Positions 56,244 through 63,220 of a DNA stretch of 63,220 nt are shown here, piece after piece. Source of the DNA: Thamnocephalis sphaerospora. Lineage: Eukaryota > Zoopagomycota > Zoopagomycetes > Zoopagales > Sigmoideomycetaceae. The position numbers and the translations under genes are program-made. Positions within the stretch are counted from its first letter, which is position 1. Each line of letters opens with the position of its first letter. The DNA lies in contig KZ992441.1 of NCBI GenBank assembly GCA_003614735.1, positions 1 through 63,220 of the forward strand. The letters run 5' to 3'. Under the pieces are notes generated by a model. The model saw nothing but the letters and a program-made list of their open reading frames with translations. It did not search any database and had not been told where the DNA came from.

Positions 56244-57845
56244 ATGGAGGCCAAGCTGGCAGACTTGGCAGCACGCCACGCTATTCAGCTCTCCAATCTA
56301 CAACTGAGTCGACTGGCTGGACTGACGCCTCCGGTGCGAACCTGTGCAGACCTGCTGCTATGCACCGAATTGGACCTTATGGAGCAGTGCGATTGGGACG
56401 AGCGCACAGCACGTCGCGTTCTTACCTCTGTCTCGCAGCTGGTCGCTCCTGCCTGCCAAACGGTGAGCGCTATGGACTGCTGGATGCTCGCGCACAAGAT
56501 AAGAGCTAATGTGACGAGGCAACAGGCACTTGAGCTGTTTGAAGAGGCCGCCGAGCAGCCGGGCTTTCTGTCCACTGGTCATGCAGCGCTGGATCGCGCC
56601 CTCTGTGGCGGCCTTCCATGTGCATCCATTACAGAGGTGAGTGCAGCTGATCGGTATGCGTGGTTGGGCGCGACGGGTGTTGATCGACGGGCGCTGTAGA
56701 TAGTTGCACCTGCGGGTTCTGGCAAGACGCAGCTGTGCCATACACTGGCGGTTTTGGCGGCGCATGACTCTGGCGATGGCGGCCTACATGGTGATGTGGT
56801 CTACTTTGACACGGAACGGACATTTCGTGCCGATCGGTAGGTCGCTTGTGGAGCATGGCATGCCGCTGTATCAACGCTGAATGTGTGCTTACCCATCCAT
56901 ATAGCCTGGTCGAGATTGCACACGCTCGCTTTCCACATCTTATGGACGTTGATGGGACGAGGATGCGTGCCATGACCAATCGTGTGCATGTGGCCGTAGT
57001 CCGCAGTGCTGACGAGTTGCTGGCACGGTAATGGCAAAATAGTATAGGTGGCCTGGTCATTAGCGCGTTTAACGCGAATTGGCCACATTCTTGTTAGGCT
57101 GAACGCACTGGAGGAGTTTGTTCGACGGAAAAGCGTTCGATTGGTTATTGTGGACTCTGCTGCAGCACTTGTTCGTCACGAACTCGTACGGCCAGGCGGG
57201 CCAGGCGGCACATCGGCACCTTTGCTAGCGTCGGCAGCTAGCAGCGGGGCAGGACTGTTTGACACCGAGCGTAGCGATTTCCTGCTTGCCGAAGCCAAAG
57301 TCCTCAAGTACGTATGCGAAAGAGCACAGCATAGTATTTATGCAATGGTCTTCTCATCTGGCGTTGCTCGCTCGACTGCGTGTAGACGCATAGCCGAGGC
57401 ACACCATATACCGGCAAGTTGTCGTGCAACAAAAAGTGGACGTACATTGCCAGCTAGCTGACTATGGCACTGGCAATGCGCGTAGATTGTCGTCACTAAT
57501 CATGTCACTACACGGTTCCGCGAAACGGCCGTGCTGGATTTGGAGCGCAATCCACTGTTTTCTGGCAAGTATCTGCGGTGTGTTGCAGCGCGGCGGACAC
57601 ATCTCATTCTTTGCCGCGTAGATCTGGCACCGGCAGGTCATACCGTTGCAGCCCTTGGTAATACCTGGGCGCACGCGGTGACTACGCGTATCGAGTTGCG
57701 TCGCATGGCCAGTAGCGCTGCCTCGGGTGCGAGTGCGCGACAACTGCGCGTTACAAAGTCGCCATTAGCGCCAGCCTGTACATACGCCTATGCCATTACC
57801 GCGGCCGGCTTTATCGAGCACGCAGGCGCGACATTGTCGGCGTGA
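56244..57845 (+). CDS. RAD51B: RAD51 paralogue RAD51B
   Basis: RecA-fold ATPase that assists RAD51 in homologous recombination. Seven exons: 56244-56636, 56700-56836, 56905-57027, 57098-57307, 57386-57413 (28 nt), 57486-57564, 57622-57845; 397 residues. RAD51B-type segments: LSTGHAALDRALCGGLPC, Walker A APAGSGKTQ at ~134-142 (first Gly replaced by Ala), VVYFDTERTFRADRLVEIA, Walker B LVIVDSAAALVRHE, IVVTNHVTT, AALGNTWAH and VTKSPLAP. Introns 5 and 6 both have GC donors (CCG|GCAAGT, CTG|GCAAGT); read straight through, the frame breaks before IVVTNHVTT. An HhH-like N-terminus is visible. Confidence 0.92.
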
Positions 57846-58251
57846 TGCACGCCTAAAGAGCAAAGTGCGCACAGGCTATGTATAAACACTTTGTTGCGGT
57901 GCATGCCACTTGGACTGTACGCACGCTGTTCAGAGGGCGTGGAAATACACTGTCTTGACTATATATTTGCTGGTCGTGTTATGCATCGATGGCGGACTGC
58001 GCGTTCAGCAATGCTTGCAGCACTGCTTACAAACAACATGTGCAATATCCGTAATCTGTCAATGACTACCGTGGTGAGCTACTATCAGCCAGTTTGTGAT
58101 AGAATATTAGAGCCGTGAAGGCTTGGAGTGTAAATCTAGCAGACAGGCAAGCAAAGAAAGGACAAATGAAGAGATTGTACTTGATGCCTTTACTGTAAAT
58201 GAAATACAATAGCGCGCGCGGTGTTTTGTGCTGCAAGTCTCCTGTAGAATA
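57846..58251. other. Convergent intergenic region, RAD51B / secreted orphan
   Basis: Holds both 3' ends. Contains AATAAA-like AT-rich stretches near 58.10 and 58.20 kb. No gene. Confidence 0.5.
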
Positions 58252-58944
58252 TTAGGCGCTGATGATCCTGGGACCATTCACAAGGATGACATTTTTACGA
58301 TCCCATAACGCAACGTCGTTCAGCATAACACCTCTTTGTTCGTCGGTCAACTTGATACATACTTCTGTACTGCCGTAGTCATTCTCGGCCGTGACATGTA
58401 CTTTTCCCCGCGATGTTTCCAAGGTGAATTTGTACTCTTCTCCAGCTCTAGGAGAATTATTAATGAGAATCAATGCTCCATTGCTCTCCTCACCATCCTG
58501 AGAAATGTGGTTGATTTCGATTTTCGATATCGGGCTTTTCACCACGTTTCGTGGGCCTCCTGCAATATTTCGCGAGATTTTCACGCTGCGAAAGGGTGTG
58601 TTGTCGGCACCGATCATGGTCAGCGCGTGAAGTCGATAGTTGCCATCAACACTGGTTTCGTCCTCTTCCACGACTTTTGCGTCTTCTGGTGTTATGATGC
58701 CAAAGGGGTAAAGCTGGACCAAGCCCTGAGTGTACTCATTCAAGAGCGCAAGAGTTCTTGGATTCACCCTGCTGTACTGTGCTGCTAGCGCCGTGTTTGG
58801 CAGTGGCGCCCTGCCTGATGATAGTCCGTCTCCTATGGCTCGGTTTAACAAGCGAGATGGTGGCAAAGCATCTACAGCCGGACTGGTGAGAACAATGCCT
58901 GCCAGAACAGCGACAGCGGTGCCGGACAGCGAGGTAAATCGCAT
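58252..58944 (-). CDS. Secreted orphan protein
   Basis: A 230-residue single-exon protein. MRFTSLSGTAVAVLAGIVL forms a signal peptide with likely cleavage after AVDA. The mature part contains regular beta-rich sequence (RLHALTMIGADNTPFRSVKI, YKFTLETSRGKVHVTAE) and one Cys. The open frame continues to an ATG at 59112, but a TATA-like ATATATATT on the minus strand (~59073) lies downstream of that ATG and ~130 bp upstream of 58944, favouring 58944. No family recognised. Confidence 0.6.
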   Translation of the reverse strand: MRFTSLSGTAVAVLAGIVLTSPAVDALPPSRLLNRAIGDGLSSGRAPLPNTALAAQYSRVNPRTLALLNEYTQGLVQLYPFGIITPEDAKVVEEDETSVDGNYRLHALTMIGADNTPFRSVKISRNIAGGPRNVVKSPISKIEINHISQDGEESNGALILINNSPRAGEEYKFTLETSRGKVHVTAENDYGSTEVCIKLTDEQRGVMLNDVALWDRKNVILVNGPRIISA

Positions 58945-60093
58945 GTTTTCTATCGTAACAGCGTGTAGTTGGAGGGCGTAAGCGCGTAATGCTCGACGAT
59001 GTATGGTTGGAGCGGAGGAGTGTGTGTAGGATGTAATGCAGAGTAGACGATGCCACAGCAAACGTGCCACAATATATATTTCTGGGCGTATCGGGCTGTT
59101 GTCGGCAAACATGGCGGCGTTTCATTTATGTGTTGCATCAAAATGCGTGCACGTGCCTAGTTGATTAAAACAGGGTTGTTCCGTCTGAGGAATTGCCATA
59201 CTAAAAGCACGAAGCATGCTTTTGCTGCCAAACGGCCCATTTTTTGCTATGGCATGACAAGTATGAAGAGCAAGTGCATGCCGAGGAAAGGCGGTAGCAA
59301 ATGGCGCAATATTTCCAGTCAAAGAAGCAAAGTAAAAAGCAGGACAGTTTTGCGTTGCAGTATAGCCCTCTAACTTTAGTCTTGTAGCGGTAGACACTCA
59401 ATGAGTGAGTGACCTTGATGTGCCGCGCTTGGAGCGCCAGCTGTAAGTGCGTGCGGGATGCTATCAAATGCAACGATATATGGACGCCGGCAGCGCGGTC
59501 GGTCAAGCAGTATGCGCAAGGCTTGGTATGCAAACAAGTGGCATGCGCATCCACGCTACGAGTAGCTAATCTGTTTTTTTTACTCTGCTGGCACGCAATG
59601 ACAAGGCTTTTACGGCCACGCTGCCGCGCGCGCGCACTGATGGCGGAGGTGAAAGAGCGTCGAGTTGACATATATGGATACGGTGGCAGAGAGCGATCAA
59701 TCCAATGACCGGCGGTGGCAACAGCGTCGACGGTAGCAGCGGTAAGATGGACCCCGATGAAACGCGCGAGACATCCGAAAAAATCGTTGCAAAGCAATGT
59801 ACTGCGCCATTGGAATATGACCAGTGCTACATGGCAAACGTTAGGCACAAACACAAGTAATTCACACAAGCGGTCATGATTCTGCGAGTCAAGGACAAGC
59901 TCAGCAAGCCGGCCCCTGCAAGGGTAGTACTAAAAATTTGACCCGTTTATACACCGCATAACTCGATAGTGCGGCTCACGCAAGCAAATAAAACCGTAAA
60001 ACCGTAGGCTCATATGTATCGTCGTCCCATCACACGTCGGATGCTCTGTAATGTTTGTCCTGTACGGCTTGGCGCTTGTCTCATTGATCGTTG
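58945..60093. other. Intergenic, contains dispersed repeat copy B
   Basis: Promoter of the secreted orphan on the left, 3' flank of the RHD3-like gene on the right. A minus ORF 59201-59869 lacks any feature and is not called. Confidence 0.5.
59965..60000 (+). repeat. Dispersed 36-bp repeat, copy B
   Basis: GATAGTGCGGCTCACGCAAG followed by CAAATAAAACCGTAAA, continuing with ACCGTAGG. Same orientation as copy A; differs from it only by five C/T or G/A changes. It lies 94 bp beyond the stop of the RHD3-like gene, a position like that of copy A after the orphan gene. Confidence 0.7.
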
Positions 60094-62751
60094 TTACTGT
60101 TCGCTGATTACGGTCTCTTGTCTGCGAATCATTGATGAGAGTTTATCAATAGCAGTGTCTTGCCTATCAATAACTGCTCTTAGCTTGCTGATATCCCATT
60201 TCCATGCAGCAGCCAGCTCATCCTGTGCCTCTGCCTCGGTTTCCAGCGCGACAATAATAGCACCTTTTTCGCTATTTGCTGCCTCCAGAATACTTATAGT
60301 CTCGCAATTTTTGCCACTTGTTGCCTTCAGCGTGCTTATAGCCTCGTCTTTTTCACTATTTGTTGCCTCTAACAACCTATTTGCAGCATTTAGCGCGCTA
60401 ATGACCTCATCCTTCTCCTCGTTTGCTGCCTTCAACATAGCTATGATTCCATCCTTTTCACTATTTGCCGTTGCTAGCATACTATTTGCTGTAGTTAGCG
60501 TGCTAATGACATCATCCTTTTCGTTGCTTGTCTTTTCTAGTATGCTAAGATTTCCGTCTTTCCCGCTCTTCTCTGCTTTCAGTACACTAATAGTTGTATC
60601 TTTCTCGTCATTTGTCGCTTTCAACGCGCTGATAGTATTCCTTTTCTCGCCATTTGCTGCTTCCAGTGCATCGATCCTAGCCATATGCTCATTGATTTCT
60701 CCATCATTCTCGGCAATTTCTGATTTAAGGTGACTTATTTCTGCAGCTTGCTCATCAAGCTTCGTCTTGGTTTGTGCAGCAATTAACTTTGCTTCTTTCA
60801 TGCGTCGCTCAACTTCTTGCTGTACACGCTCTTGAATTGTATTCTCCTGCCTCTGTAATGTGAGGTCGACGACCAGCTGCATTACAAGACCTGATGAGCT
60901 CCATGCCATCTGTTCGCGGACCATAGATGTGATCTTTTCGGTGCACTTTGACCTCAACTCTACGCGTTTTTCTTCGTATATATCACTTTGGTGATGCTCA
61001 ACAATAGTATTGAACATGGCTATTTGTACCAAGTATTTGTAGATTAGCAGATGCGTATGAATGCCTTTTTACCTCTGTTCTTACCCATGGCGTTACGCTG
61101 GCATTTCAAAAGTTGTTCCAAATACTCATCTTCCATCCCTTTGGCATCAATTTTCTTTTGTGTTGGCTTGATAGCCTCCATGAATTCATTATAAGCATGG
61201 TGAATGGCCATGTCATAAAAGCCGTCGACGTGGTCCTTGTACTGTCCTTCAAACAAGCAGCACCTCTTTTCGGCAGCATATTTCTGCGTTTTGTGCATAG
61301 CATTTAGGGCATATTAACTTTGATGCAGGCTCTGGGATAGACTACGTGCGAGCTGCTTTACCTGTTTTGCGTTAATCGTTGGCGCATTTTCGCCAAAAGC
61401 AAATTTCTCATAACCAAGCACGCTCCAATGGTTATCGATAGCACACTACGCGTTTATCATAGGATTGAATATGTATCGACGCTATTTATACGTACGATAT
61501 ATCTTGGTCTTACCTTTATGCTTGCTAAATGAGGTACTATTCTGTCAACTGAAACCGCCTTCCAGTAGTTTGGCTTGAACAGATAGTCGGGATTATGCCT
61601 ATCGACAAATCTATATTCCAAGAGTACATAATTAGCAAACTAATGACTAGTTGAGCCAACGCAAGCCGCGCCATACCGTCCACGAAGCTTGTCAACAGCA
61701 GCACCAAACTCGTTTGGCGATTCAATTTTGCTTGGCAGCATTACAACATCATAATCGAAAAAATCGTCGACAGTACGATTCTTTAAATCTTCCGGCTAAA
61801 GCCAGCTTTAGCATTAACTGATGCTAGGCGGTGTATATTGCGCCAGCAAATTTTACCTTTTTGGCGTTTGCCCAAGCGTTCCTTATACGTTCATTCAGCG
61901 TATTAGTCAGACTTTCCTTTGAAACTTCATCCCTGCAATCTCGAATGGTAAACAATATCATTGTTTTATGCCTAGATTCGATGCGAGTAGCTTGTTAGCC
62001 CATCATATTTACTTGCGTTACTTTCTTTCGGCAACATACCGTTGTCCAAGCATTACCAGGTAAGTTTTATATATCCATCCAAGTATAAAAGGAAAGCTTA
62101 AGTCAAACGGATCTTCGACTATACTTTTCTGCACGTTGAAGACAAGGACACTAGATGTAGCGGCCGTGAATGTAGTCAATTGTGGCCAGCAATTCTAAAG
62201 TGTTATGTCAGTAAAACCATATAATTGCACTGTTGCTATGGCGTATACCACTTACCCAATAGCTTTTATTGGGTATTTTCGTAGCTATTTCTGCATCCAT
62301 AGCTAATATCTTTGCTTTGGCTGCCGTGCTTATCCATATACCTGTTGATTGTAAGCACATCATAGCAATGCTGCAACGATTGCATACAAAATACCTTTGG
62401 TTGTTGACTGTTCTCCACCTGTACCCAATACAGGAAACTGCGTTCCAAACAGTGCATTGGCCAGTGTGCCTGGTATACAATTCGCATTAGTACGATAGCC
62501 ACATATAGCGTACTGCTTTGATGCATACTCTTTCCTGAGCCTGGTTGGCCACATACAGCTACGATGTTGTAGTCGACTCCCCAGTCCTTCAAGTTCCACC
62601 TCTCGCTAGCTTGCTTTTCAGCGCCAGCTCTGTGCATGAAATACACAAGTGCGCATAAGGTAAGTGATATGGGTATTACGTTGCTAGTATTGTACTGCGC
62701 TTACACAAGTCCGTAATTTCCGTCCAGAAACTGCAAGCAGCTGTCAGCCAT
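60094..62751 (-). CDS. GB1/RHD3-type (Sey1-like) GTPase with repeat coiled-coil tail
   Basis: Dynamin-superfamily GTPase. Eleven exons on the minus strand: 62751-62705, 62629-62529, 62469-62395, 62341-62256, 62194-62040, 61971-61857, 61795-61677, 61610-61514, 61445-61362, 61283-61085, 61019-60094; 667 residues, all phases consistent. G1 is GQPGSGKST (~43-51); switch Thr in STTKGIW (~71-77); the G3 site reads MDAEI (~89-93) where Sey1/RHD3 have DxEG; G4 is the RD of ILFTIRD (~166-167). LPSKIESPNEFGAAVDKLRGR and YLFKPNYWKAV follow the Sey1 order. No transmembrane hairpin is present; instead residues ~480-619 form 14-residue repeats of an A-x-N-x-E-K-D coiled coil. A TATA-like CTATATATG lies ~105 bp upstream of ATG 62751; the in-frame ATG 62934 lies above it. 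Confidence 0.8.
60241..60660 (-). repeat. Tandem 42-bp coding repeats (14-residue coiled-coil units)
   Basis: About nine units of consensus AxNxEKDxxISxLK, two of them extended to 21 residues by an extra heptad (MLATANS, LLEATNS). Fourteen residues are two heptads, so the array extends one continuous coiled coil. The DNA copies have diverged, so it is not a recent expansion. Confidence 0.85.
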
Positions 62752-63220
62752 GGCAATGTGTTGCGTCGTCGATGCGCTTGTTGCCAAAATAGGAGAAGAG
62801 GAGAAGGCTGAGCTAACGGAAATAGTAGGCGACGGCGTCAAAGCAAGAGCTGGGTCATATATAGTAGAGCACGGCAAGGCGCTAGACAGAGAGCAGCTGA
62901 CGTGTACCGGCCAAAGACTTACGTCACTGTTCATTTGTCCTCATACCGTACCAATGGCACCGCTTTTGATACTTTTGCGATGCACGACATTGAGAGCTGC
63001 ATGCAAAGGCGGAATCTGCAGCAGTGCTCTCTCACCATATGTAGTCTACGTCATGCCCCCATTACTCAGCTGTCCCATTAAAGGAGGCCACCCAGCAGGT
63101 GCTGACATGCTTTACGGCTTTTACGGGTTTATTCACTCGTGTAGAGACAGACACCGAGCTGAACCGCCACGCCTTGACGTGTTCTTGCCATATGAACGAC
63201 ACATGGTCTGTAAACGTACG
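62752..63220. other. Window end: promoter of RHD3-like gene and repeat copy C
   Basis: A TATA-like motif at 62856-62864 (minus). The in-frame upstream ORF to 62934 is Ser-rich and probably leader. The rest has no supportable gene. Confidence 0.5.
63112..63150 (-). repeat. Dispersed repeat, degenerate copy C
   Basis: On the minus strand ACACGAGTGAATAAACCCGT followed by AAAAGCCGTAAA, matching copies A and B over ACG..AATAAA.CCGTAAAA.CCGTA. Opposite orientation to A and B and more diverged. Confidence 0.45.

Noticed and set aside
57411-57486. Apparent frameshift in RAD51B, suggesting a pseudogene
   Set aside because: The shift disappears if GCAAGT at 57414 is used as a GC donor; IVVTNHVTT then follows in frame.
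58945-59112. Upstream in-frame ATG of the secreted orphan
   Set aside because: It lies above a TATA-like motif and would bury the signal peptide.
60094-61300. Crinkler-type effector as an explanation for the coiled-coil ORF with upstream P-loop
   Set aside because: The upstream exons follow the Sey1/RHD3 motif order (P-loop, STTKGIW, RD, LPSK), which Crinklers do not have.

Overview
The window is nuclear DNA from a fungus. It shows spliceosomal introns (about 74 inferred, mostly 40-130 nt, often with a CTAAC/CTGAC branch site), Pol III tRNA genes with T-run terminators, CT-rich promoter tracts and dinucleotide microsatellites. The gene content is fungal: an M36 fungalysin, 4-hydroxyphenylpyruvate dioxygenase, a Whi5-type GTB motif and a TALE homeodomain protein. 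A RAD51B orthologue (Ascomycota use Rad55/Rad57), high intron density and an elevated share of GC-AG introns point to an early-diverging lineage rather than Dikarya; this is inference.

Layout. 0-10 kb: tRNA-Phe, a HIT-like protein divergent from the AP-1 gamma adaptin, then APC/C subunit CDC16 (APC6) tail-to-tail with it. 10-26 kb: two tandem Whi5-like low-complexity proteins in long, largely non-coding DNA, a 7TM receptor-like protein facing a TALE homeodomain protein, and an intron-split small membrane protein. 26-38 kb: HPPD, a tRNA-like relic, tRNA-Ser, two tail-to-tail VTT-domain (Tvp38/TMEM64) paralogues, the mitochondrial RNA helicase SUV3 and an NmrA-like reductase. 38.5-43.8 kb: about 5 kb without a supportable ORF, probably promoter and 5' leader of RAS. 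43.8-58 kb: RAS, an F-box/WD40 protein broken by a 256-nt N gap, an orphan gene, RAB11, a secreted fungalysin and RAD51B. 58-63 kb: a more AT-rich end with a secreted orphan and an 11-exon gene for a GB1/RHD3-type (Sey1-like) GTPase fused to a tandem-repeat coiled coil.

Most genes are single-copy housekeeping functions: trans-Golgi/endosome traffic (AP-1, RAB11, VTT), cell cycle (CDC16, Whi5-like, F-box), mitochondrial RNA decay (SUV3), recombination (RAD51B) and tyrosine catabolism (HPPD). They are not organised as one pathway. Exon models were built by hand: I required conserved family sequence across each junction and tracked reading phase, and every multi-exon model below sums to a multiple of three except the gapped F-box gene.

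The most notable observations are a 2-nt micro-exon needed to restore the RAS switch I reading frame, five introns with a GCAAGT donor, the RHD3-like GTPase with a coiled-coil tail and an altered G3 motif, the mirrored VTT pair, and a 36-bp dispersed repeat whose two best copies differ only by transitions.
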